Source: Mageeibacillus sp. UBA5770 (lineage in GTDB: Bacteria; Bacillota_A; Clostridia; Saccharofermentanales; Saccharofermentanaceae). Taken from it: a stretch of DNA of 7,292 nucleotides. The DNA lies in assembly GCA_002418705.1 (NCBI GenBank), contig DIEQ01000061.1, forward strand, positions 1 to 7,292. The letters run 5' to 3'. Within the stretch, counting starts at the first letter, position 1. The number at the start of each line of letters is the position of its first letter. Under the pieces are notes generated by a model. That model worked only from the letters and a program-made list of their open reading frames with translations, had not been told where the DNA came from and did not search any database. Of this stretch, positions 1 through 6,489 are shown piece by piece. A program made the position numbers and the translations under genes.

Positions 1-794
1 ATGCTGTCCTGACCAACAAGGCTGACCTGGGCATTATTTTTGATACCGATGTTGACCGCGCAGGTGCTGTCGATAAAAATGGAAAAGAAGTCAACCGTAA
101 CCGAATAATTGCACTCATGGCAGCAATTGTCCTAAGCGAGCATCCGGGAACAACAATTGTAACGGACTCCATCACCTCTGACGAACTCAAAATTTTTATT
201 GAAGATAAATTGGGCGGGACCCATCACCGTTTCAAGCGCGGTTACAAAAATGTCATCAACGAAGCTATCCGTCTGAACAGCATCGGCCGTGAAACACATC
301 TGGCCATAGAAACATCAGGTCATGGTGCCTTGAAAGAGAATTATTTCCTGGATGACGGTGCCTATCTGATTGCTAAGATTCTGATTCAGGTAGCACGCCT
401 GAAGCGTGAAGGCAGGACGATCGACATGCTTCTGTCCGATTTGGCTGAACCAATTGAGGCAAAAGAATTCCGTCTGGGTATTCTGGAAGAAAATTTTAAG
501 ACCTGCGGTCTGCAGATCATTGATAAACTTACAGAGGCAGCCCTTCAGGAGCCCGGCTGGATTCCTGCTTCAGAAAACTATGAAGGCATCCGGATCTCAG
601 TCGATCCGGCACACGGCAACGGCTGGTTTCTTCTGCGTCTGTCTCTGCATGACCCGCTTATGCCTCTAAATATTGAATCCCGCCAGTCCGGCGGGGTCAA
701 GCTGATTGCAGCCCGTGTATATGAGCTTCTCTCCGGTATGAGCGGCCTGAATTTGTCTGCTCTCGAAAAAATCCTAAGCAAACTAAGTCTATAG
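1..794 (+). CDS. Phosphoglucomutase/phosphomannomutase family protein, C-terminal half (5' truncated by window edge)
   Basis: The frame is open from base 3 to a TAG at 792-794, giving 263 visible residues; the N-terminal domain with the phosphoserine lies outside the window. The enzyme family moves a phosphate between C1 and C6 of a hexose (glucose or mannose) in the cytoplasm. Visible landmarks of the alpha-D-phosphohexomutase superfamily are the metal-binding loop DTDVDR at residues 14-19, a GYK motif with the lysine near residue 82, and the sugar-binding loop ETSGH at 103-107 followed by FLDDGAYL. Near the C-terminus the phosphate-binding loop reads SRQSGG (about 226-231) instead of the usual R-x-S-G-T-E-P, a form I recall from a distinct phosphohexomutase subfamily. 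A Met at base 117 lies inside the metal-binding domain and is not a plausible true start. The gene converges on the MFS gene. Family assignment is firm; glucose versus mannose specificity cannot be decided. Confidence 0.9.
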   Translation, partial: AVLTNKADLGIIFDTDVDRAGAVDKNGKEVNRNRIIALMAAIVLSEHPGTTIVTDSITSDELKIFIEDKLGGTHHRFKRGYKNVINEAIRLNSIGRETHLAIETSGHGALKENYFLDDGAYLIAKILIQVARLKREGRTIDMLLSDLAEPIEAKEFRLGILEENFKTCGLQIIDKLTEAALQEPGWIPASENYEGIRISVDPAHGNGWFLLRLSLHDPLMPLNIESRQSGGVKLIAARVYELLSGMSGLNLSALEKILSKLSL

Positions 795-913
795 AAAACA
801 GATGTCTTCAGATTGCCTTAAGGTAAACTTCGATTTTCTCTATTCTGCCATTTCGAACCCGCTGGGCAAGCACTTCATCTGCTGTGCCTCCGTCAACGTG
901 TATGATCTCACCG
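795..913. other. Convergent intergenic gap, no clear terminator
   Basis: This 119-base gap separates the ends of the phosphohexomutase (+) and MFS (-) genes. A modest hairpin is visible around 867-888 (GCAAGCA against TGCTGTGC, one bulge, 7-base loop), but it has no T tract on either side. The 8-base palindrome CCTTAAGG near 815-823 is too short to act as a terminator. A short open frame on the minus strand runs through the gap and is listed separately. Confidence 0.5.
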
Positions 914-921
914 TCACATGT
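808..921 (-). other. Short open frame without a start codon; possible gene remnant
   Basis: On the minus strand, in a different frame from the MFS gene, codons stay open from just after a TAA at 922-924 to a TGA at 808-810. This gives 37 codons, including IIHVDGGTADEVL and, at the end, IEKIEVYLKAI. The composition looks protein-like, with a balanced mix of acidic, basic and hydrophobic residues. There is no ATG and no ribosome binding site, so it is not an intact gene. It could be the tail of a decayed gene that once followed the MFS gene, or chance. I do not recognise the family. Confidence 0.2.
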
Positions 922-2176
922 TTATGTTGATTGGTTCGTGGCTGAGCCGCAGACCCTTTGAAAAGAATAGGGCTATCCCCTGAAAAATAATCGCAATCCC
1001 GGTAAAAACCATAAGCCGTTCAATGGACATACGGTCTGCCAGGGGACCGAAGAAAAGCATGCCAAGCGGCATGGCACTCCCCGTAACGATGTTTACGAAA
1101 GAAAAAACCCGACCCTGAAAGTCTTCTTCCACTCTCTCCTGGAGGATGACCATCGTGTTGGAGTTAAAGTACGGCAACAAAATTCCCATCAGGAAAACAA
1201 AGGCGAGGAACACCCAAAAGGCAGTTGAGATACCTATTCCAATTGAGAATATACCAAAGCCGACAACGCAGACACTTATTGTGAAGTAACGCCGCTTAAA
1301 GCCTGACCAGGCGGCAACAAGCAGTCCGCCGATCACCATTCCCGCACTGAAGGCCATCTCGTTGGCTGTTAACCGCCACACTTCGTCACCATATGTCCTT
1401 GCAACCAGAAGGGGGCTCAAAATAGCTGCCGGCGTCACAGAGAACATGAAGAAGGCGAAGAAGATCAGGAGGCTCATAACAATGCGGTGATGCCTTATAT
1501 AGGTAAGGCCTGCCTTGAAGTCCTGCCAGTGAGAACTTTCCAGAGCTTGAAGTGCCCTTTCATGAAGTCTGACTTTTAGTGACAGCATCAGGGATATCCC
1601 GATGACTGCCGTGAAAACATCGACAAAGAAGGTTGCCTCGATAGACAACACGGAGAGAATCAATCCGCTCACGGCCGGCGCAATTAAGGACATGACAGCA
1701 AAGCCGCTGCCGAAGATACCGTTAATCCTCGCAAGCTGATCTTTAGGAACAATCTGCGGAATGAGGGCGCTGACTGCAGGTGACTGAATTCCGCTCCCGA
1801 AAGAGCGGATCCCCAAAACAATATAAATCAGAAAAATTGACTGATAACCGGCATGATAAAGAATTGCCAGGATCAGCGTACTGACAGCAACAAGTGAATC
1901 CGACAAAACGATCAGAAGCTTGCGGTTGTAACGGTCAGCCCAAACTCCCGCAAAAGGTGTAATGACGATCTGCGGAAGGAAAGAAAACATCATCGCGATG
2001 GTCATAGCCGAACCCGACTTCGTCGAAAGCGTAATATGCCAGATTATGGCATATTGGACAATTGACGAACCAAACAGTGATATAAATTGGCTCGTTAAAA
2101 AGAGGGCTATTTTGCTTTTCCAGTTTGCATAACCCCCGGACGGCCCTATTTTATTATCACTGTCGTTATAAGTCAT
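914..2176 (-). CDS. MFS transporter, 12-TM drug/metabolite exporter-like (DHA3-type)
   Basis: A 420-residue integral membrane protein of the major facilitator superfamily, which uses the proton gradient to move small molecules across the cytoplasmic membrane. The N-terminal cytoplasmic stretch (about 1-20) is followed by TM1 with the family-typical FLTSQFISLFGSSIVQYA. MFS motif A appears as GVWADRYNRK at residues 77-86, between TM2 and TM3. A basic central loop near LKVRLHERALQ separates the two six-helix halves, and the length matches the family norm of about 400-430. The sequence most resembles the macrolide-efflux/EntS-like DHA3 group; the substrate cannot be read from sequence. The start ATG (2176-2174) overlaps the last codons and stop of nrdB by 11 bases. 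Only a weak GGTAG precedes it, so translation probably depends on coupling to nrdB. The next in-frame Met (about residue 58) would remove TM1, which supports this start. Confidence 0.9.
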   Translation of the reverse strand: MTYNDSDNKIGPSGGYANWKSKIALFLTSQFISLFGSSIVQYAIIWHITLSTKSGSAMTIAMMFSFLPQIVITPFAGVWADRYNRKLLIVLSDSLVAVSTLILAILYHAGYQSIFLIYIVLGIRSFGSGIQSPAVSALIPQIVPKDQLARINGIFGSGFAVMSLIAPAVSGLILSVLSIEATFFVDVFTAVIGISLMLSLKVRLHERALQALESSHWQDFKAGLTYIRHHRIVMSLLIFFAFFMFSVTPAAILSPLLVARTYGDEVWRLTANEMAFSAGMVIGGLLVAAWSGFKRRYFTISVCVVGFGIFSIGIGISTAFWVFLAFVFLMGILLPYFNSNTMVILQERVEEDFQGRVFSFVNIVTGSAMPLGMLFFGPLADRMSIERLMVFTGIAIIFQGIALFFSKGLRLSHEPININM

Positions 2177-3209
2177 CTACCAGTGCCGTTGACTTGGCGT
2201 ACGCCGTGCTTCTGGCTTCGAAGAAGTCAGTCTTTATCATATTGGCATTGCTGTACTGGCTGACCCAGGACATTGATTTTGGTTCCTGGTCATATCCGTC
2301 ATATAACGGTTCAAAACCAAGATTTACACATCGCATATTGCCAAGGTATCGGATGTAATCCGTGATCATGGATTTGTTTAAGCCCGGAATGTCATCGCCG
2401 ATTACGTAATGACCCCACAGGATTTCCTGCTCGACGCCCTCCCGGATCATATCCCGGCACATGGCAACATTCTCCGGCGAAAACATGTCCGGCTCTTCTT
2501 TCTTAAGTTCGAGAAGAATCGAGCGAAACAGCCATAAATGTGTGTTTTCGTCACGGTTAATGTAGCGGATTTCCTGGGCTGACCCGGGCATTTTACCGTT
2601 TCTTCCCAAATTATAGAAAAACATAAAACCCGAATAAAAATAGACGCCTTCCAGTATATAGTTGGCTATCAATACGCGAAGAAATGTCCGGGTATCCTTG
2701 CTGACCTGAAACTCGTTGTAGAGGTCGCCAATGAAGCGGTTTCTCTCCAGAAGATGCTCATCATTCTTCCATTGGTAGAGTATATCGGTCCGCTCATTGG
2801 GTGAGCAAATGGTATCGAGCATATAGCCGTAGCTCTGAGAGTGGACAGCTTCCTGAAATGTCTGAATACAAAGACACAGATTGAGTTCATTGGCGGTAAT
2901 ATATTCTCCGACAAAAGGAAGATTGGCGGTCTGGATACTGTCGAGGAATACGAGAAAAGATAAAATCTTATCGTATGCCCGCCTTTCAGCCGGCAGCAGC
3001 CTGGAGTAGTCATGGATATCGGCATTCATATTAATTTCTTCGGGAATCCAGAAATTATTCATTGCCTGCCGGTACCAGTCACTGACCCAGGTATACTTCA
3101 GATTATTGAAATCATTCAGATTGGTTGTATTTCCGCCGATGACCCTGCGGTCCTGTACGTTTATATCGCCCTGAGGGTTAAAAAGCGGCTTCATTGTTAA
3201 TTTTGTCAT
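2166..3209 (-). CDS. nrdB: Class I ribonucleotide reductase, small (beta, radical-generating) subunit
   Basis: NrdB builds the dimetal cofactor and tyrosyl radical that drive ribonucleotide reduction by NrdA in the cytoplasm. From the chosen start the protein has 347 residues. All ligands align with E. coli NrdB: D90 (in FLDSIQ), E120 and H123 (in QEAVHSQSY), E187 (in LEGVYFY), and E221 and H224 (in INRDENTH). The radical tyrosine is Y127, which argues against a Chlamydia-type enzyme lacking this Tyr. W54 (in NNFWIPEE) and Y337 near the C-terminus are candidates for the radical-transfer residues W48 and Y356. The acidic tail ending VDDL should dock onto NrdA. An in-frame ATG at 3236 would add nine residues and abut the nrdA stop (TGAATG), but it lacks a good RBS; the ATG at 3209 has GAGGAG seven bases upstream. 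The gene lies 27 bases after nrdA, and the MFS start overlaps its end. Confidence 0.96.
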   Translation of the reverse strand: MTKLTMKPLFNPQGDINVQDRRVIGGNTTNLNDFNNLKYTWVSDWYRQAMNNFWIPEEINMNADIHDYSRLLPAERRAYDKILSFLVFLDSIQTANLPFVGEYITANELNLCLCIQTFQEAVHSQSYGYMLDTICSPNERTDILYQWKNDEHLLERNRFIGDLYNEFQVSKDTRTFLRVLIANYILEGVYFYSGFMFFYNLGRNGKMPGSAQEIRYINRDENTHLWLFRSILLELKKEEPDMFSPENVAMCRDMIREGVEQEILWGHYVIGDDIPGLNKSMITDYIRYLGNMRCVNLGFEPLYDGYDQEPKSMSWVSQYSNANMIKTDFFEARSTAYAKSTALVDDL

Positions 3210-3222
3210 GCACACACTCCTC
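3210..3222 (-). promoter_or_regulatory. Ribosome binding site deciding the nrdB start
   Basis: Reading the minus strand, GAGGAG (3222-3217) sits seven bases before the ATG at 3209-3207. This is a much better site than anything ahead of the upstream in-frame ATG at 3236, so the nrdB start is placed at 3209. The spacer TGTGTGC resembles the TGTGTA spacer before nrdA. Confidence 0.8.
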
Positions 3223-3236
3223 AATATTCTCTGCAT

Positions 3237-5765
3237 TCAGGAAGAACAAACCTCGCAGTCTTCCACCTCAAGCGATTTACTGCGGGTATAGTATATGGTT
3301 TTCACTTTTTCTTCCCAGGCCAGGATTAACAGCTCGAGTACTTGTCTGAGTGTATATTCATTGGTTATGTACAGATTTATCGACTGAGCCTGATCAATGT
3401 GCTTCTGCCTGACGCCTGCTGCCCGGATCACCCACGACTGGTCAATGGTATGAGCATTCTTATAATACCAGAAAGTCGCAGGACTGAGTTCGGGTGCCAC
3501 GCGCGGGACAAGGCTATTTTTCTTTTCTTCCAGAAAATACCGGTTCATGACCGGGTCAACACCGGCTGTCGTGCCGGCCAGGATTGATGTTGAACTGGTT
3601 GGTGCGACGGCCATGATGTATCCGTTCCTCAGACCGTCCGCAGCGACGCTAGCCTTAAGCTGCTGCCATCTGGCGGATGAATAGCCTCGCTTTTCAAAAT
3701 ACTCGCCCGTCTGCCATTCTGATCCCTCAAAATATTGATAATGCCCCTTTTCTCTTGCCAGTACATTACTCGCAGAGATCGCGCAATAGTTGATCTGCTC
3801 AAAAATGCGGTCGGCAAACGCAAGGTGCTCTTCGCTCTCCCATCTGATCAGGTGCTTTGCGAGCATATGGTGGTATCCGCTTACACCCAGTCCGACAGCG
3901 CGGTATTTGCCGTTGGTTATCCGGGCATAAGGGACCGGATAGAAGTTTAAGTCAATTACATTATCAAGGGCGCGAATGGCACTTGCTGTTATTTTTCTGA
4001 TCTCCTCTTCACTTTCGACGTCTATGTTGCCCAGCGAAAGTGAGGCCAGGTTGCATACGACAAAATCACCCGGCCTGGTAATTGTAACGACGACGGTCTC
4101 CCCGTTAATCTCTTTGATTTCTTTGCTTACGGATTCGATTCCGCTCATATTCTGAGCAATTTCCGTACAAAGGTTCGATGAGTAAATAACGCCCTTATGG
4201 CTGTTGGGATTCATTCGGTTTACATGATCTCTGTTGAAGGTGAAGGGGGTACCTGTCTCAACGGATGACTTGAGGATCATGCGGATAAGATCCTTAACAG
4301 GTATAGCCCGCTTTGTAATCCGGTTGTCATCGATACAGTCCCTGTATTTCTTTTCCCATTCTTCGCCGTACGAGTCTTCAAGGGCATAACCCTTCGTCTT
4401 CAGAATTTCATGCGGGCACATCAGGTACCATGTACCTTCAATGTCTTCCTTCGCCATTTTCCAGAACAGGTCCGGATAGCATACAGCCGGGAATATATCA
4501 TGAGCCTTCATCCGGTCATCGCCGTTATTTGTCCGAAGCTGTAAAAACTCCGGGATATCCTTATGCCAGATATCCAGATAAACGGCCAGGGCTCCCTGTC
4601 TGACACCAAGCTGATCGACAGCGACAGCTGTATCATTGGCCAGTCGGATCCAGCGTATTACGCCCCCTGCAGAGCCTTCAAAGCCGCGTATCGGAGCGCC
4701 GACAGCCCGGACCTTGCCAAAATACAAGCCCATGCCGCCCCCGAATTTGGACACCTGTGCGAAATTATCGATACTGCGGTAGATGCCGTCGAGCGAATCC
4801 GGAACAGTATCAATAAAGCAGGAGGACAGCTGATGATACGGCTTTCTGGCATTGGAAAGCGTGGGTGTCGCCATCGTTACCTGCAGCTTGCTGAGCATGT
4901 CGTAGAACGACTTAACCCAGAACATGCGGTTGACTTTTTCAGGCATAGCCAGATGCAGGGCTATCCCCAGATACATCTCCTGCGGCGACTCCATCGGAGT
5001 ATGATGACGGGTCTTAATGACATACCGCTTCAGGAGAAGGTCAAGACCGCTGTATGTAAACAGTGCGTTACGTGAATCATCCAGAAAAGTCTCTGCTTCA
5101 TCTATTTCCTGTCTGGAATAGTTTTCGAGGATATACTTCCCGTAAAGGTCTTCTTGATCGAGGTACGATATTTTCTCGAAAAGCGATGTAATATGGAATT
5201 TATTCATCTGTTCGGCCAACAAGTGATTAAACTGATGCATCAGAAGCCTGGCAGCAATAAATTCCCACCTGGGGGCTTCCTGCATGGTCAGTTCAACAGC
5301 TGCTTTAATAAGCATCGACAGTTTATCCGCCTCAGTCATATCATCCTTATGAAAAGCAAAAAATTTGTTGAAAAGAATATCAAGGCTATACTCATCCTGC
5401 GGGTAATCACGCTGAACGCCTTTAAGTACCGGTTCAACCGCGAGAGTCGGGAAAATTTCAGCAATCTTTTTTCTGGAAACACGCTTTCTCATTCTTGCTT
5501 CACGATACAGAATGTAACTTTTGGATACTTCATAATAGCCGCGGTTCATCAGAACTTTCTCAACCAAATCCTGTATGAGCTCCACCTGAATCGTGATCCC
5601 CTGTCCGGACAGGAGCATAATATCGTTTTCCACTGCCCCTGTAATATCCATGAGAATATCAGGCGCTGCATCCTGACCGACACTTGCAAAAGCCTTGGCA
5701 ACCGCATCCGTTATTTTCTTACTGTGATATATTTCATTGCTTCCATTTCTTTTTACAATCTCCAT
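3237..5765 (-). CDS. nrdA: Class I ribonucleotide reductase, large (alpha, catalytic) subunit with N-terminal ATP-cone
   Basis: NrdA reduces ribonucleoside diphosphates to deoxyribonucleotides in complex with NrdB. From the chosen start it has 842 residues, typical for a class Ia subunit. An ATP-cone (about 1-95, beginning MEIVKRNG) suggests allosteric activity control by ATP/dATP. It is followed by the R1 N-terminal domain and the ten-stranded barrel. Active-site residues are C316 (QLSSCF, equivalent to E. coli C225), C533 and E535 (SSNLCTE, C439/E441) and C571 (VVCNLAS, C462). The family signature RQGALAVYLDIWH lies near 389-401, and PTSSTSILAGTTAGVDP near 722-738. The tyrosine pair Y825/Y826 (TIYYTR) continues radical transfer from NrdB. 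The C-terminal CEVC (C837, C840) is the thioredoxin/glutaredoxin-accessible cysteine pair. An upstream ATG at 5780 is in frame but lies ahead of the RBS, so 5765 is preferred. It is the first gene of the nrdA-nrdB-MFS operon. Confidence 0.97.
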   Translation of the reverse strand: MEIVKRNGSNEIYHSKKITDAVAKAFASVGQDAAPDILMDITGAVENDIMLLSGQGITIQVELIQDLVEKVLMNRGYYEVSKSYILYREARMRKRVSRKKIAEIFPTLAVEPVLKGVQRDYPQDEYSLDILFNKFFAFHKDDMTEADKLSMLIKAAVELTMQEAPRWEFIAARLLMHQFNHLLAEQMNKFHITSLFEKISYLDQEDLYGKYILENYSRQEIDEAETFLDDSRNALFTYSGLDLLLKRYVIKTRHHTPMESPQEMYLGIALHLAMPEKVNRMFWVKSFYDMLSKLQVTMATPTLSNARKPYHQLSSCFIDTVPDSLDGIYRSIDNFAQVSKFGGGMGLYFGKVRAVGAPIRGFEGSAGGVIRWIRLANDTAVAVDQLGVRQGALAVYLDIWHKDIPEFLQLRTNNGDDRMKAHDIFPAVCYPDLFWKMAKEDIEGTWYLMCPHEILKTKGYALEDSYGEEWEKKYRDCIDDNRITKRAIPVKDLIRMILKSSVETGTPFTFNRDHVNRMNPNSHKGVIYSSNLCTEIAQNMSGIESVSKEIKEINGETVVVTITRPGDFVVCNLASLSLGNIDVESEEEIRKITASAIRALDNVIDLNFYPVPYARITNGKYRAVGLGVSGYHHMLAKHLIRWESEEHLAFADRIFEQINYCAISASNVLAREKGHYQYFEGSEWQTGEYFEKRGYSSARWQQLKASVAADGLRNGYIMAVAPTSSTSILAGTTAGVDPVMNRYFLEEKKNSLVPRVAPELSPATFWYYKNAHTIDQSWVIRAAGVRQKHIDQAQSINLYITNEYTLRQVLELLILAWEEKVKTIYYTRSKSLEVEDCEVCSS

Positions 5766-5776
5766 TACACACCTCC
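5766..5776 (-). promoter_or_regulatory. Ribosome binding site deciding the nrdA start
   Basis: On the minus strand GGAGG (5776-5772) lies six bases ahead of the ATG at 5765-5763. The other in-frame ATG (5780) is upstream of this site and would use no visible Shine-Dalgarno, so the protein is read as starting MEIVKRNG. Confidence 0.85.
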
Positions 5777-5795
5777 GCATTAAGGAACTGTTGTA

Positions 5796-5824
5796 ATTTT
5801 ATCATTGATGTAATATTGAAACAA
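5796..5824 (-). promoter_or_regulatory. Putative sigma-A type promoter of the nrdA-nrdB-MFS operon
   Basis: On the minus strand a -35-like TTGTTT (5824-5819) is followed after 17 bases by a -10-like TAAAAT (5801-5796). Transcription would start near 5789, leaving a leader of about 24 bases before the nrdA ATG. It lies between the terminator of the preceding gene and nrdA, as expected for an operon promoter. I found no good match to an NrdR box (ACAC-WATAT-type palindrome) around it. The assignment is by eye. Confidence 0.5.
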
Positions 5825-5866
5825 GTACAATCCAAGCTGCGAATCCGGACAAATTAAATATATTTC

Positions 5867-5909
5867 AAAAAAAACCAGAGTCCTTTTGAGATCAATCAAA
5901 AGGACTCTG
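5867..5909 (-). terminator. Strong intrinsic terminator after the 120-residue protein gene
   Basis: A perfect 14-bp inverted repeat (arms 5876-5889 and 5896-5909, CAGAGTCCTTTTGA and its complement) encloses a 6-base loop. On the minus strand it is followed, after one more base, by a run of eight T (plus-strand A tract 5867-5874). The direction fits termination of transcripts from the gene ending at 5958, insulating nrdA from it. There is no T tract on the plus-strand side. Confidence 0.9.
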
Positions 5910-5957
5910 CCAACTGCTGCACATCTGCACAAAATGGTTATGAATGGTCCCCGATAA

Positions 5958-6320
5958 TCAGGACTTGCCTGCTTTGGGTTCAGCCTTTGCTTTAGAAGCC
6001 GCTTTTTTCACTGCAGGCTTCTTAGCGGGCTCAGCCGAATTTTTCTCCTGTGCAATTCCGGAAAGGACAGACGCGGCATATTCCAGTCCGGCAACGCTCT
6101 CAAGCCAGTACTTTGCCTCATCGAGCTTCATCGGAATGATCTGCTCCGCAACATATTGAGATTCACTGCCGCCCCGTGCGAAGAGAAAAAATTCCTTCTG
6201 ACCCTTGAGAAACAGGATTTCCTCAAACCCCGTTGTGTCGCCAAAATAACCCGCGGTCCGGCGGCCGACTTCTTCTGCTTTTTCCGTATCATAAATCTTC
6301 TGTCCCAATTTAATCTTCAT
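5958..6320 (-). CDS. Uncharacterised 120-residue protein with Lys/Ala/Pro-rich C-terminal tail
   Basis: The ATG at 6320-6318 is preceded by GAGGAG (6332-6327) with a 6-base spacer, so this is a well-supported gene. The folded part (about 1-90) has KIYDTEKAEEVG near the N-terminus, a strand-like FFLFARGG at 44-51, and IIPMKLDEAKYWLE at 61-74. This YDT-A-IG / FFLY-EGG / IIP-EEA-W layout resembles, from memory, a family of small hypothetical proteins common in Clostridia and on their plasmids and integrative elements; no function is established that I know of. The tail (about 92-120) is rich in Lys, Ala and Pro with nine lysines (PAKKP, AVKKAASK), resembling histone H1-like or HU-type tails, and could bind nucleic acid; that is inference. 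There is no signal peptide or membrane segment. It is monocistronic, with its own promoter and a strong terminator. Confidence 0.85.
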   Translation of the reverse strand: MKIKLGQKIYDTEKAEEVGRRTAGYFGDTTGFEEILFLKGQKEFFLFARGGSESQYVAEQIIPMKLDEAKYWLESVAGLEYAASVLSGIAQEKNSAEPAKKPAVKKAASKAKAEPKAGKS

Positions 6321-6343
6321 ATTGATCTCCTCAATTTTTAATC

Positions 6344-6381
6344 AGTCTAACTATGAATAATTTCGTTTTTGTGTTAGAACT
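6344..6381 (-). repeat. Imperfect inverted repeat in the leader of the 120-residue protein gene
   Basis: The arms AGTCTAAC (6344-6351) and GTTAGAACT (6373-6381) are complementary with one bulged base and enclose 21 bases. The repeat begins at the predicted transcription start, just downstream of the -10 element. It could be an operator or a leader hairpin. It is A/T-rich and modest, so chance is possible. Confidence 0.3.
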
Positions 6382-6387
6382 AAAAAA

Positions 6388-6416
6388 ATTTTAAGGGCTT
6401 TGAGCACATATCACAA
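6388..6416 (-). promoter_or_regulatory. Putative promoter of the 120-residue protein gene
   Basis: On the minus strand TTGTGA (6416-6411) and TAAAAT (6393-6388) are separated by exactly 17 bases, a good sigma-70/sigma-A arrangement. The predicted start near 6381 gives a leader of about 60 bases before the ATG at 6320. Read by eye, not scored. Confidence 0.55.
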
Positions 6417-6451
6417 TAGGCCAAAACAAAATACAGCAAATTGCACAAATC

Positions 6452-6489
6452 AAAAAATGTTTATCCGAAAATTCATGGTTAAAAACATC
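6452..6489 (-). terminator. Weak possible terminator after the right-edge MFS gene
   Basis: On the minus strand ATGTTT (overlapping the stop codon) and AAACAT form a 6-bp A/T-rich stem with a loop of about 21 bases, followed directly by a run of T (plus-strand A tract 6452-6457). The T tract fits a terminator, but the stem is weak. No better candidate is visible before the next promoter. Confidence 0.25.

Noticed and set aside
679..695. GC-rich hairpin CCCGCC-AGTCC-GGCGGG
   Set aside because: It lies inside the phosphohexomutase coding sequence (codons for the RQSGG loop) and has no T tract, so it is not a terminator.
4563..5075. Plus-strand open frame (170 codons) inside nrdA
   Set aside because: It is antisense to the conserved catalytic barrel of nrdA, with no recognisable motif; a shadow of nrdA codon bias.
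5154..5783. Long plus-strand open frame (209 codons) opposite the start of nrdA
   Set aside because: It lies wholly antisense to the strongly supported nrdA coding sequence and its promoter region, has no recognisable domain, and its composition fits a shadow frame.
5810..5825. TGTTTCAATATTACA upstream of nrdA as an NrdR-like box
   Set aside because: Only the outer TGT/ACA is symmetrical and the central bases do not fit the ACAC-WATAT palindrome; it also overlaps the proposed -35/-10 spacer by chance composition.
5943..6341. Plus-strand open frames opposite the 120-residue protein gene
   Set aside because: The minus-strand gene has an excellent RBS, promoter and terminator, while the plus-strand frames lack these and read as reverse translations of its Ala/Lys-rich codons.
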